Shown: piece after piece, positions 16,422-25,781 of the stretch | How positions within the stretch are numbered: position 1 is the first letter of the stretch | How the letters are laid out: each line of letters opens with the position of its first letter | Assembly: GCA_046498185.1 (NCBI GenBank) | Contig: JAWOBE010000032.1 | Span: 1-64,000 of the forward strand | Reading direction: 5' to 3' | Length of the DNA: 64,000 nucleotides | Source of the DNA: CAYXDR01 sp046498185 | GTDB taxonomy: Bacteria > Desulfobacterota > DSM-4660 > Desulfatiglandales > Desulfatiglandaceae | The notes under the pieces: model-generated | Told to the model about the DNA's origin: nothing | Seen by the model: the letters and a program-made list of their open reading frames with translations, nothing else | Database searches by the model: none | Position numbers and translations under genes: made by a program

Positions 16422-16476
16422 TTTGCGGATTGCATTTAATGATTTACATTGAAAAAGGAGTAAAATAGGTCGTCAT

Positions 16477-18285
16477 ATGACGAATAAGGCCTATTCTTTT
16501 ATTTTTGAGCACGTTCTTAAAACCGTCGATGCCTACAGGCCGGTTTTTCCGTTTTTCGCCGCCAATGTGGTCCGCGTGGCCGCCGGGGTCGTGAGCCTGC
16601 TTATCGTAGACGGTCTGCAATTGTTGATTCCGCAGGTGATTAAAGGGGCCGTCGATTTGCTTGTGGCCGGAAAAATTGATCCGGAACGCCTTGTCTCACC
16701 GGCCTTGGCGATAGCAGGTATAGCTCTACTTATAGCCGTATTCCGCTATATCTGGAGGTACTTCATCTTCGGACACTCCAGGCTGGTGGAAAAGGGCCTT
16801 AGAAGCAGGCTTTACAGCCATCTCCAAAGCCTTTCCCCTTCCTTTTACCGGCGAATGCGGACCGGAGATGTTATGGCAAGGGCCATCAACGATATCAACG
16901 CGGTTCGAATGGCCGCCGGCATGGGGTTGGTGGCGCTTGTTGACGGCATTGTTCTCGGGTTGGCCGCGGTGGGTTTCATGATTTCGATAAGCCCTGCGCT
17001 GACGCTGATATCCCTTACACCTGCGCCTCTTGTGGTGTTCGGAACAAGGATTCTCACGCGGCGTATGTCGGCGGGGTTCGAATCCGTGCAGCGGTGTTTC
17101 TCCGGCCTCACCGAAACGGTGAGGGAGGCCTTTTCAGGCATTCGCGTGACGAAAGCCTACGACCGGCGCGGATGGCAGGAGAAAAGACTGCGGCGGGAAG
17201 CTTCTCTTTATCTGGACGCGAATATGACGCTGGCGCGTTCTCTTGCGATTTTTATCCCCATGATGGCCGTGGCTGCCAATGCCGGCCTGGCCGCTGTGAT
17301 CTGGTTCGGGGGTCGCCTGACTATTCTTGGTGATATAACTACAGGGGATTTCGTCGCGTTCATAAGCTACTTGACCCTCCTGACATGGCCGATGATGGCG
17401 ATGGGGTGGGTTTTTAACCTGATGCAGCGGGGTGCGGCTTCCATGCGGCGAATCGCCGGTGTACTGGAAGAGGCCCCGGACATCGCCGACCCACCGTTCC
17501 CGGTTTCCATGAGTCAAGAAGGAAGCATAGAATTCAAATCCGTAACGGCGGTTTACCCGGGCGAGCGTGGTCCGGCACTCCAGGATATCGATCTGAATGT
17601 AGAAGACGGCGAAACCGTAGCGGTGGTGGGCCGGGTGGGTTCAGGAAAAACGACGCTCCTGAGCCTGGTTCCCAGATTGATGGATGCGGCTGCAGGATCC
17701 GTTCAGTTCGGGGGAATCGATGTGAAGCTCTTGCCGCTTGGGGAGCTGCGTGACCGCATCGGCTTTGTTCCCCAGGATGTTTTTGTTTTCTCGGACACCG
17801 TTCGAAATAATGTTCTTTTCGGTGCGGGGGCCGAAACCGGGTATGGAGTCGAGTCGGCTCTCGAGGACGCGGGAATACTCGAAGAGATGATGTCTCTTGA
17901 ACATGGCCTGGATACGACGCTCGGAGAGCGGGGAATCAGTCTTTCGGGCGGTCAGCGCCAGAGACTTACAATCGCTCGTGCGCTGTTGAGGAATCCACCG
18001 GTCCTGCTGCTGGACGATGCGCTCTCGATGGTGGATGGGGTAACCGAAGCCGGAATCATCGACCGGATCCTCTCCCGAAGGGCCTCTTCCACCACGGTGA
18101 TGGTTTCTCACCGGCCTTCGTCGATACGACGTGCCGATAAAATTGTGGTGCTCGACGAGGGCCGCGTGGCCGGAATTGGAAGCCATGAAGGGTTGGTGGC
18201 CTCCTGCGGGATTTATAAAGAGCTATACGAACGTGCATTGCTCCGCGAGGAGCTGGAAGAGATCGAGGATCCGGATGCGCGGTGA
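16477..18285 (+). CDS. ABC exporter half-transporter with degenerate ATP site
   Basis: A 602-residue MsbA/Mdl-type exporter half: six membrane segments (about 20-300) followed by a nucleotide-binding domain. Walker A GRVGSGKTT is near 385, a canonical signature LSGGQRQRL near 489, and Walker B VLLLDDALS near 509 has Asp514 where the catalytic glutamate normally sits. The partner gene overlaps its end by 11 bases and has the complementary pattern, so the two form an asymmetric heterodimer like BmrCD or TM287/288. The ATG lies inside a perfect palindrome TCGTCATATGACGA (16470-16483). Cargo unknown: drugs, lipids or peptides are possible. Confidence 0.88.
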   Translation: MTNKAYSFIFEHVLKTVDAYRPVFPFFAANVVRVAAGVVSLLIVDGLQLLIPQVIKGAVDLLVAGKIDPERLVSPALAIAGIALLIAVFRYIWRYFIFGHSRLVEKGLRSRLYSHLQSLSPSFYRRMRTGDVMARAINDINAVRMAAGMGLVALVDGIVLGLAAVGFMISISPALTLISLTPAPLVVFGTRILTRRMSAGFESVQRCFSGLTETVREAFSGIRVTKAYDRRGWQEKRLRREASLYLDANMTLARSLAIFIPMMAVAANAGLAAVIWFGGRLTILGDITTGDFVAFISYLTLLTWPMMAMGWVFNLMQRGAASMRRIAGVLEEAPDIADPPFPVSMSQEGSIEFKSVTAVYPGERGPALQDIDLNVEDGETVAVVGRVGSGKTTLLSLVPRLMDAAAGSVQFGGIDVKLLPLGELRDRIGFVPQDVFVFSDTVRNNVLFGAGAETGYGVESALEDAGILEEMMSLEHGLDTTLGERGISLSGGQRQRLTIARALLRNPPVLLLDDALSMVDGVTEAGIIDRILSRRASSTTVMVSHRPSSIRRADKIVVLDEGRVAGIGSHEGLVASCGIYKELYERALLREELEEIEDPDAR

Positions 18286-20383
18286 ATATGGATATATCGA
18301 AGAGGGCGAGCTGGGCAAGCCTTACGACATGTCTCTGTTGAAGCGATTCGCGCCTTATGCCGCGCGGTATCTTCGGCCGATCGCCACGGCTCTGGCACTG
18401 GCTGTCGCGATTACGCTGTTTGATCTGGCTGTCCCCTATCTTTCCAAGGTGGCGATAGATCGTTTTATACTTTCTTCATGGCATGTAATTGATTTTTCAG
18501 AACTTTCCGCTTCGGAATCCGCCGAGTTGCTGGAAAGCCGGCCGGGGACTTTTCGGCCGACCGTGGATCCCGGTCGTTTCGCTCTGGCTTACGTTGAAAA
18601 GAAGAAGCTGGATCCGGAGATGTTGAAGCGTTTGCGCAGCTTGGGGCTTTTGAAGGATGAACGCTATGTGCGGGTTTCTGAAGCCGATTTTATGGAACTG
18701 GAGAAAGAAGTCGGGCAGTCGGGAAGGGTTTATCTGGAGGACGGGGGAATTTTGCTGGCCGAATCCCTGATGGAAGGGCTTGATACCGCAGAGCGGAAGC
18801 GATTGAGGTCGGGGGATCTCCGCGGCCTGAGCCTGGTCGCGGCCGTGTTCGCAACCCTGGTAGTCGCGTCGTTCGGCCTGGGTTACGCCGAGCACTACCT
18901 TCTGGAATCGACCGGCCAACGAATCATGTTCGATATACGAAACGAGCTGTTTTCCAAAATGCAGGCCCAATCCCTGAGATTTTTCGACCGCAACCCCATC
19001 GGAAGGCTTGTGACCCGGGTGACGAACGACATAGAAAACCTTAACGAGATGTTCAAGTCGGTTGTCGTGACGGTCTTTAAGGATCTGCTTCTTCTGATCG
19101 GTATAATAGTTGTCGTAATTTACCTTGATCGCAGGCTGGCAATGTGGATGTTTGCTTTTATTCCGCTGATTTTTGTTTTGACGCTGCTGTTCAGCAGGCT
19201 TGCCAGAGAAGCTTTCAGGGAGATAAGGAGTTCGGTGGCTGCGTTGAATTCATTCCTGCAGGAAAGGGTCAGAGGCATGCACGTGGTGCAGCTCTTCGTC
19301 ACGGAAGCCTTTCAAATGGATGCCTTCGAACGCATCAACCTCCGAAATTTTATGGCCGGTATGCGGCAGATACGAATTTTCGCCATCTTTATGCCGTTTA
19401 TGGAACTGATTTCATCCTGCGCGGTTGCGCTGCTGATCTGGTACGGGGGAGGACAGGTGCTCCGGGACGAAATGAGCCTGGGCGTCCTGGTTGCCTTCAT
19501 CGGCTATATGCAGATGTTTTTCCGGCCGATAAGGGATATAGCGGAAAAATACAACATCATGCAGGCCGCTATGGCCTCTGCGGAACGCATTTTTGAATTT
19601 ATGGATCTCGAAGAAAGTATTCCGGAAGCCGCCGTCCCCTATTCTCCATCGGTGGTGAATGGCCATCTTGTTTTTCGCGGGGTTTGTTTCGCTTACAATA
19701 AAGGTCGGCCGGTGCTGGACCGGGTTTCGTTTGAAATCCGTCCAGGGGAGACGGTCGCTATCGTGGGGGCAACCGGGTCCGGTAAAACCACCATCGTGAA
19801 TCTTGCGGCACGGTTTTACGACCCCGACGAAGGGGAGGTTCTGCTTGACGGCGTCGACCTGCGGAAATGGAGCAAAAGCGCTCTTCGTGGCGCCCTCGGC
19901 TTCGTTATGCAGGATGTCATGATTTTTTCGGGCACTGTCAGTGAAAATATCACACTCGGCAGAGGAGGACTCGATGCCGGGAGCGTGAAAAACGCCGCCA
20001 GGTCTGCGAACGCGCTGAAATTCATCGATCGCCTGCCCGACGGGCTGAACCACGAGACAGGTGAAGGCGGTTCAAGGCTTTCCACCGGGGAAAGGCAGCT
20101 GCTTTCCTTGGCTCGTGCATTGGCACTCGACCCTCCGCTGCTTCTTCTTGACGAAGCCACTTCCCAGATTGATCCGGGAACGGAGCGGTTGATTCAGCAG
20201 GCTGTCTCTCGGGAGGCCCGGAAACGGACCATGCTCGTGGTGGCCCACAGGCTTTCAACCGTTGTGGAGGCGGACAGAATTTTGGTGATGAGGCGGGGGC
20301 GGATCGTGGAGCAGGGGTCACACCACGAACTTTTGGCATTGGAGGGGTTGTACTACAAGCTTCACCGGACGCTTGCAAGATGA
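18275..20383 (+). CDS. ABC exporter half-transporter with extracytoplasmic insert
   Basis: A 702-residue partner of the preceding exporter half. After the first membrane segment (about 25-50) comes an unusually long soluble insert of roughly 120 residues (about 65-185, rich in Glu, Leu and Arg) before the remaining segments, comparable to the extracellular domain known in BmrD-type subunits. The nucleotide-binding domain has Walker A GATGSGKTT (near 497), a non-canonical signature LSTGERQLL (near 602) and a standard Walker B LLLLDEATS with catalytic Glu627. Combined with the other half, this leaves one competent and one degenerate ATP site. The start at 18275 overlaps the upstream stop; upstream in-frame codons would only read the other gene. 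Confidence 0.88.
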   Translation: MRGEYGYIEEGELGKPYDMSLLKRFAPYAARYLRPIATALALAVAITLFDLAVPYLSKVAIDRFILSSWHVIDFSELSASESAELLESRPGTFRPTVDPGRFALAYVEKKKLDPEMLKRLRSLGLLKDERYVRVSEADFMELEKEVGQSGRVYLEDGGILLAESLMEGLDTAERKRLRSGDLRGLSLVAAVFATLVVASFGLGYAEHYLLESTGQRIMFDIRNELFSKMQAQSLRFFDRNPIGRLVTRVTNDIENLNEMFKSVVVTVFKDLLLLIGIIVVVIYLDRRLAMWMFAFIPLIFVLTLLFSRLAREAFREIRSSVAALNSFLQERVRGMHVVQLFVTEAFQMDAFERINLRNFMAGMRQIRIFAIFMPFMELISSCAVALLIWYGGGQVLRDEMSLGVLVAFIGYMQMFFRPIRDIAEKYNIMQAAMASAERIFEFMDLEESIPEAAVPYSPSVVNGHLVFRGVCFAYNKGRPVLDRVSFEIRPGETVAIVGATGSGKTTIVNLAARFYDPDEGEVLLDGVDLRKWSKSALRGALGFVMQDVMIFSGTVSENITLGRGGLDAGSVKNAARSANALKFIDRLPDGLNHETGEGGSRLSTGERQLLSLARALALDPPLLLLDEATSQIDPGTERLIQQAVSREARKRTMLVVAHRLSTVVEADRILVMRRGRIVEQGSHHELLALEGLYYKLHRTLAR

Positions 20384-20697
20384 GCGTTTCGGGCTGTAAA
20401 CAGGAGCACTGGAGGCGTCATGAACGACGTGTAATAATCACCCGTGAAACGCACCACGGTGAGTGCGAAAAGGATTTTGAAATCGGCTTTCGATTGGGGA
20501 TTAACCATCATTACGACTAAAAAGCCGCTCAAGAGATAGGACGCATCACTTCTCAATGTCGGGCTTCCAAGGTCAAGCGCCATTGGCGGTTGGGGAAAAA
20601 TCCAGGGTGTTTTTGTGTTGCGAGGCTATATCTTTTATGACATAGTCACAAAAATTAATACACCAGGCTGGACGGCGTGGAAGGATAGGTTTTTTGT
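20384..20697. other. gap before the molybdenum cofactor operon
   Basis: No gene was recognised in these 314 bases. The right part holds a possible operator at 20624-20647 described separately. No clear riboswitch or terminator was seen. Confidence 0.5.
20624..20647. promoter_or_regulatory. possible ModE-like operator
   Basis: An imperfect inverted repeat GGCTATAT-N8-ACATAGTC lies 50 bases before the first moeA. The arms pair at 6 of 8 positions. It is near a modE-like gene in the same operon, so autoregulation is plausible, but the match to known ModE sites is only loose. Confidence 0.28.
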
Positions 20698-21936
20698 ATG
20701 GAATCTTTTTTCAAACTTGTTACATGTGAGCGTGCCCGGGAGCATCTGGAAATCTTCGGCCCGACCGGGAGTGAGTTCGTGGGCCTGGACGAAGCACTTG
20801 ACAGGGTGTGCAGCGAAGATGTGACGGCTCCCGAAGACCTGCCTGGATTCCCCCGTGCCACCATGGACGGTTATGCGGTCAGGGCCAGGGATACTTTCGG
20901 GGCCACCGAGAGCCTGCCTGCGTTCTTTGAGTTGTGCGGGGAAGTTGAAATGGGCAAGGCCGCGGATTTATCGGTCGAACAAGGCCGGGCGGCCAGGATC
21001 TCAACCGGCGGCATGCTTCCCCGAGGGGCCGATGCGGTCGTAATGATAGAATATTGCCACCCTTTGGATACGCATACGATAGAAATCACCCGGGCGGTCT
21101 CGGTTCTCGAAAACGTGATTCAGGTCGGGGACGATGTGAGCAGGGATGCTGTCGTACTCAGCGTCGGGCGGCGGTTGACCCCGCAGGATATCGGATTTTG
21201 CGCCGGCCTTGGAATAACCGGAGTCAATGTATTTAAGAAGCCGAAGATAGGAATTATTTCCGCGGGGGATGAAATCATCCCGGCGGACCAACCTGTCGAG
21301 CCCGGCAAAGTTCGTGACATAAACCGTTACACCCTTGCGGCTTTCTGCCGACGGCACGGAGCGATGCCGCATTTTTACGGGATTTGTCCCGATCGATTTG
21401 AACCTTTCCGCGAATGCGTGGTGCGGGCGGTCGGCGAATCGGATTCCGTCTGGCTGTCAGGAGGCAGCTCGGTGGGTACCAGAGACTTGACGTTGCAAGT
21501 ACTGGAGTCTCTGCCGGATTTTGAACTTCTTGTGCACGGTGTATCCATAAAACCAGGCAAACCGACGATCATCGGGTCATGTTCCGGCAAGCCGGTCATA
21601 GGGTTGCCGGGACAGGTCAGTTCCGCGCTCGTGGTGGCCGAGATTTTATTGACTCCGTTGCTGAAACTTCTCACTGGCAGGACCGGTAATCAAAAGATCC
21701 CCCGGGGTTTCATAGAAGCGGAACTTTCCCGGAACCTGGAATCCGGCGGAGGCAGGGAAGACTATGTGGGGGTGCGGTTGCATGAAGATAAGGGGATACT
21801 CACCGCCGAACCTGTTTTCGGAAAATCAGGATTAATATCAACCCTGGTCGAGGCGGATGGCCTCATCCGCATTCCTTTGAATTCAGAGGGACTGTATGCA
21901 GGGCAAAAGGTGGTCGTGAGGCTTTTTGACCGTTAA
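20698..21936 (+). CDS. moeA: molybdopterin molybdenumtransferase MoeA
   Basis: Inserts molybdate or tungstate into adenylylated molybdopterin. The 412 residues show FPRATMDGYAV (near 50), ISTGGMLPRGADAVV (near 100), GDEIIP (near 190), the MPT-binding WLSGGSSVGTRD (near 255) and SIKPGKPT (near 282), and a C-terminal beta-barrel. It is the first gene of a four-gene operon with a second MoeA, a ModE-type regulator and MobB, all overlapping or nearly so. Organisms of this group often use several MoeA paralogues, possibly one for Mo and one for W; which this is cannot be told. Confidence 0.94.
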   Translation: MESFFKLVTCERAREHLEIFGPTGSEFVGLDEALDRVCSEDVTAPEDLPGFPRATMDGYAVRARDTFGATESLPAFFELCGEVEMGKAADLSVEQGRAARISTGGMLPRGADAVVMIEYCHPLDTHTIEITRAVSVLENVIQVGDDVSRDAVVLSVGRRLTPQDIGFCAGLGITGVNVFKKPKIGIISAGDEIIPADQPVEPGKVRDINRYTLAAFCRRHGAMPHFYGICPDRFEPFRECVVRAVGESDSVWLSGGSSVGTRDLTLQVLESLPDFELLVHGVSIKPGKPTIIGSCSGKPVIGLPGQVSSALVVAEILLTPLLKLLTGRTGNQKIPRGFIEAELSRNLESGGGREDYVGVRLHEDKGILTAEPVFGKSGLISTLVEADGLIRIPLNSEGLYAGQKVVVRLFDR

Positions 21937-21952
21937 TGGGGAGAGTTGTGTT

Positions 21953-23893
21953 ATGAAACGAAAAATGTACCTGGATATGAAACCCCTGGAAGAGGCGAGA
22001 GATCTTTTTTTTAGTCATTTTTCAGAAATAAAATCGGGGACCGAGGATATCCGTGTCGATGACGCCCTGGACAGAGTCACCGCCGGACCCGTTTATGCGC
22101 GTCTTTCGACCCCGCTGTCCCATTGCGCGGCAATGGACGGGATAGCGGTCGATGCCGCCCGAACTTACGGGACTACTGAAAAAAACCCCATAGTCCTGAC
22201 CGAAAACTCTGAATATCATTGGGTCAACACCGGTCAAATTCTTCCCGCGGGTTTCGATGCGGTGATAATGGTGGAAAAGGTTCATGAAATGGGCGAAGGG
22301 TGCCTTGAGATCCGTGAGTCGGCTTATCCCTGGCAGAACGTTCGAAAGGTTGGGGAAGACATCGTGGCGACTGAAATGCTTCTGCCGGCGGGTCATCGCA
22401 TCCGTGCCTATGATCTGGGCGGGCTTATCGGCGCCGGTGTCAGCACGCTGAAGGTGTGGAAAAAGCCGCGGGTGCTCATAATCCCAAGTGGATCCGAACT
22501 GGTTGATCATCGAAAGGTAGGCGATGCCGCCCAACTCAAACCCGGCTCGGTTATCGAGTATAACGCGCCGGTGCTGGGTGGGCTTGCCGCCGAGTGCGGC
22601 GCCGAGCCGATCCTGCATGATATCGTCCCCGACAATGAGGACGCCCTGAAGGAGGCTCTGGAGCAGGCTGTGGAATCGGATGCCGACATCGTGGTGATAA
22701 ACGCCGGGTCGTCGGCTGGAAGCAAGGATTATACCGTGCATGTGCTCGGGGCTCTCGGTGAGGTCCTCGCCCACGGCGTAGCCATGATGCCGGGAAAGCC
22801 CACGGTTTTGGCCGATGTCCGTGGTAAACCGGTTGTGGGCAATCCGGGATATCCGGTTTCGTGCGTGTTGTCTTTCGGTCAATTCATCAAACCTTTGCTT
22901 TTCAAACTCCAGGGGTTGGAGACGCCGGAGCCGGAGAAAATTCCGGTCGAAATGAGCCGCGATGTTCCTTCAAAAGCGGGCACAGAGGAATTTTTGAGGG
23001 TCACCGTAGGCAGGGTCGGAGACCGCTATATCGCAACGCCGCTCGCCAGGGCCGCGGGTTCGATTACGACATTGATCAGGGCCGAAGCGGTTGTCAGGGT
23101 TCCGGCTTTTTCTGAGGGTATACGCCAGGGGGAGACTGTGGAGGCCGAACTTTTGGTTCATGAATCATGCCTGTCGAACACGGTCGTGATTATCGGTAGT
23201 CATGATATGACCATAGATGTGCTGGCCGATGAAATCCGCAGCGGCGGCGAGCCGATAAGGATATCTTCGGCGAATGTCGGCAGCCTTGGGGGGCTGATTG
23301 CGCTGAGAAAAGGGGCATGCCATATGGCGGGGTCCCATCTTCTGGACCCTGAAACCGGAGAGTATAACATCAGTTATATTAAGAGGTATCTTCCCGGGAT
23401 TGATGTAAAAGTGTATCATTTGGTGCTTAGGGATCAGGGATTGATTGTAGCCAAAGGCAACCCGCTGGGGATAGCCGGAGTGCATGATCTGTTGAGGGAC
23501 GATGTAAAATTCGTGAACCGCCAGGCCGGATCGGGAACCAGGGTGCTCCTGGACCACATTTTAGGAAAGGAGCAACTGGAAGGCGGCTCTATACTGGGCT
23601 ACGAGCATGAAGAATTCACTCACATGGCCGTTGCCGTGGACGTTTTGAGTGGTGCGGCGGATTGCGGAATGGGTATCTATGCCGCTGCGAAGGCGCTGGA
23701 TCTGGATTTTGTCCCGCTGGTCAGAGAGCAGTACGATCTGGTGGTCTCCGGTTCCTTCGCCGAAAGCAGTCTGATGGAGGCTCTGCTGGACACCGTAAAG
23801 TCGAGTCGATTCAGGGAACGGGTGGTTGCAATGGGAGGCTATGATCCTTCCCGGAGCGGTGATTTATTTTTTGAAACCACGGGGGGAAATTGA
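21953..23893 (+). CDS. MoeA fused to a periplasmic-binding-like (LysR substrate) domain
   Basis: A 646-residue fusion. Residues 1-405 are a second MoeA (HCAAMDGIAV, NTGQILPAGFDAVI, NAGSSAGSKDYT, MMPGKPT). Residues about 410-646 form a PBP-like domain (VVIIGSHDMTIDVLADEI, GSGTRVLLDHIL, DCGMGIYAAAKALDLDFVPL) of the kind also found next to MoeA or molybdate regulators in other anaerobes. The second domain probably senses or holds an anion or a cofactor intermediate. The start at 21953 is chosen because GGGGAGAG precedes it and an in-frame codon upstream overlaps the first moeA. The stop overlaps the next start by one base (TGATG). Confidence 0.92.
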   Translation: MKRKMYLDMKPLEEARDLFFSHFSEIKSGTEDIRVDDALDRVTAGPVYARLSTPLSHCAAMDGIAVDAARTYGTTEKNPIVLTENSEYHWVNTGQILPAGFDAVIMVEKVHEMGEGCLEIRESAYPWQNVRKVGEDIVATEMLLPAGHRIRAYDLGGLIGAGVSTLKVWKKPRVLIIPSGSELVDHRKVGDAAQLKPGSVIEYNAPVLGGLAAECGAEPILHDIVPDNEDALKEALEQAVESDADIVVINAGSSAGSKDYTVHVLGALGEVLAHGVAMMPGKPTVLADVRGKPVVGNPGYPVSCVLSFGQFIKPLLFKLQGLETPEPEKIPVEMSRDVPSKAGTEEFLRVTVGRVGDRYIATPLARAAGSITTLIRAEAVVRVPAFSEGIRQGETVEAELLVHESCLSNTVVIIGSHDMTIDVLADEIRSGGEPIRISSANVGSLGGLIALRKGACHMAGSHLLDPETGEYNISYIKRYLPGIDVKVYHLVLRDQGLIVAKGNPLGIAGVHDLLRDDVKFVNRQAGSGTRVLLDHILGKEQLEGGSILGYEHEEFTHMAVAVDVLSGAADCGMGIYAAAKALDLDFVPLVREQYDLVVSGSFAESSLMEALLDTVKSSRFRERVVAMGGYDPSRSGDLFFETTGGN

Positions 23894-24252
23894 TGAAAAC
23901 CCTTAAATTGAGATCGAGACATTGGCTGGTTGATGAACATAACCGTATCGTCATGGGCGAGGGGCGGCGGACTATATTGGAAAATATAGAAAAAACCGGC
24001 TCCATCAACCAGGCGGCGAAGCTGATGAAAATGTCCTACAAAGGGGTATGGAGCAAGATCAAAGTATCCGAGGAGTATTTACAAATAAGGCTGGTAGATA
24101 CGGATCGCACGAGAGGTACCTCGTTGACGGCTGAAGGAAAGGCTCTTCTCGAAAAATATATAACTTTCAAACGGTGGTGTGAGAGGGAAGAGAATGCGGT
24201 TTTCGACCGGATTTTCCGGGAACCGTTTTCGACGGAGGCAGGGGATAGATGA
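23893..24252 (+). CDS. ModE-type winged-helix regulator without molybdate domain
   Basis: A 119-residue DNA-binding protein matching the N-terminal domain of ModE: GEGRRTILENIEKTGSINQA, then AKLMKMSYKGVWSKIK and a wing ending RGTSLTAEGKALLEKY. Classical ModE is about 260 residues with two molybdate-binding TOBE domains, which are missing here. Metal sensing must therefore come from elsewhere, perhaps the PBP-like domain of the protein encoded immediately upstream. It is co-translated with that gene (TGATG overlap) and with mobB (ATGA overlap). Confidence 0.87.
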   Translation: MKTLKLRSRHWLVDEHNRIVMGEGRRTILENIEKTGSINQAAKLMKMSYKGVWSKIKVSEEYLQIRLVDTDRTRGTSLTAEGKALLEKYITFKRWCEREENAVFDRIFREPFSTEAGDR

Positions 24253-24791
24253 CGCTTCCGCCTTTAATAGCTTTTGTAGGCTATTCCAATTCAGGTAAAA
24301 CTACTTTTATAGAATCTTTAATCCCAGAATTTATTTCCATGAATTTGCGCGTAGGTACCCTTAAGCACGCAGGTCATAGATTCGAACCCGATATACCGGG
24401 GAAAGACTCCTGGCGCCACCGGCGGGCGGGGGCATCGGTGACGGTCACGGCATCGGCCGCCGTGATTGCTATGACCATGGAGACGGACTCAGAACCCCGT
24501 CCTCAGGAGTTAATGCATTTGTTTAAAGGTCTCGATCTGGTGATCGCCGAAGGTTTTAAACATGAGCCTGTTCCGAAGATCTTTGTATCCGGACGGGGAA
24601 ACAAGTTCTTGGACCGGGGGTCTTTCGATGAACATGTTATCGCTGTCGTGTCGGATATGCCTTTGAAAATAGATTTGCCGGTGTTTTCGACGGCCGATGC
24701 CGCCGGTGTCGCCGGGTTTGTCCTGAAGTCCCTCCACCTCCGTGCCGACGAACATACGGGTTTCAATAGTCCTGGCGGGGTTCTCCGGTGA
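24249..24791 (+). CDS. mobB: molybdopterin-guanine dinucleotide adapter MobB
   Basis: A 180-residue P-loop GTPase that assists MobA in making molybdopterin guanine dinucleotide. Seen: FVGYSNSGKTTFIESLI (P-loop, residues 9-25), TLKHAGHRFEPDIPGKDSW (near 40) and DLVIAEGFKHEPVPKI (near 100), all standard for MobB. It overlaps the modE-like gene by four bases and ends the operon. No mobA is nearby. Confidence 0.93.
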   Translation: MTLPPLIAFVGYSNSGKTTFIESLIPEFISMNLRVGTLKHAGHRFEPDIPGKDSWRHRRAGASVTVTASAAVIAMTMETDSEPRPQELMHLFKGLDLVIAEGFKHEPVPKIFVSGRGNKFLDRGSFDEHVIAVVSDMPLKIDLPVFSTADAAGVAGFVLKSLHLRADEHTGFNSPGGVLR

Positions 24792-24898
24792 TACCTCCCG
24801 GTTTCCGGCTTCTTTCGAATTTTTTTCTTGATATTTTCGCTTGTAGGTAATCCGGCTCTGTGGTACAGGCAATCTGGGCTAAATATTTTTTATTCCGC

Positions 24899-24929
24899 TT
24901 GAAAGGTTCCGGCAGGATTATTACATAAT
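24899..24929 (+). promoter_or_regulatory. candidate promoter of the tol-pal operon
   Basis: TTGAAA at 24899-24904 and CATAAT at 24924-24929 with a 19-base spacer, in the 200-base gap between mobB and tolQ. Hexamers are good, spacing is long. Confidence 0.38.
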
Positions 24930-24991
24930 ATATAACTGCCGTCCTCCAGTTGTCTTTTGATGCGATTTCTTCCAGCCATGGTGAGGAGCAT

Positions 24992-25768
24992 ATGTTTCAA
25001 ATTCCTTTCGTACATATGAGTATTGGTGCTTCCATGAACACCAGCATAATGAATATGATATCGAATGCAGATATCATCGTGAAGCTTGTTTTAATAATAT
25101 TGCTTATTTTTTCGATCGTTACCTGGTCTATAATCTTTCTCAAGATTCGGCTCCTTACAAAAGCCCGGAAGGAAACGAATGATTTTCTGGAGCTTTTTTG
25201 GGAAAACAAGGGCATGAAAAAGATATACATGGCGTCCAAGGGGCTTGACTACAGCCCGGTGGCTCGGCTGTTCCGTGCAGGTTATGCAGAATTCAGCCGA
25301 ATGCGGAAACTGCAAGCACCCCCGGAATCCACTGGAAGACAGGAGTTTCTCGACATTGAAGATTCCCCGGGGTCCAGGCGTACCGTTATGTACAATCTCG
25401 AACGCTCATTGAACAAGGCTGCGATTGATCAGGGAAACCGGCTCGAACGAGCACTCAGCTTCCTTGCCACCACCGGTAATACGGCACCTTTCATAGGGCT
25501 TTTCGGTACGGTTTGGGGTATAATGGAGTCGTTTCGGAATATTGGAATAATGGGCTCTGCGAGTCTTGCAGTTGTGGCTCCGGGGATTTCCGAAGCCCTG
25601 ATTGCAACGGCTACAGGGCTTGCAGCGGCTATTCCTGCAGTGGTTGCCTACAATTATTTTTTACATAAAATAGGTTTGTTTAAGTCTGAAATGGAAATAT
25701 TTTCCTCTGAATTTTTAAGTATGGTTGAAAGACAATTTTTTAGAGAAAAATTGGAAAGAAAAGCGTGA
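24992..25768 (+). CDS. tolQ: TolQ/ExbB-family proton channel protein
   Basis: Inner-membrane motor subunit that with TolR uses the proton gradient to energise TolA and outer-membrane constriction. The 258 residues have three membrane segments: about 25-45 (VKLVLIILLIFSIVTWSII), about 160-185 around the conserved TGNTAPFIGLFGTVWGIMES, and about 200-225 (GISEALIATATGLAAAIPAV). The start at 24992 follows GTGAGGAG. First gene of a six-gene Tol-Pal set; tolR follows 13 bases later. Confidence 0.93.
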   Translation: MFQIPFVHMSIGASMNTSIMNMISNADIIVKLVLIILLIFSIVTWSIIFLKIRLLTKARKETNDFLELFWENKGMKKIYMASKGLDYSPVARLFRAGYAEFSRMRKLQAPPESTGRQEFLDIEDSPGSRRTVMYNLERSLNKAAIDQGNRLERALSFLATTGNTAPFIGLFGTVWGIMESFRNIGIMGSASLAVVAPGISEALIATATGLAAAIPAVVAYNYFLHKIGLFKSEMEIFSSEFLSMVERQFFREKLERKA

Positions 25769-25781
25769 AAGCGGGTAGATT

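Noticed and set aside
20362..20583. 73-residue antisense frame at the end of the ABC exporter gene
   Set aside because: No recognisable domain, no ribosome site, and it overlaps the end of a real gene.
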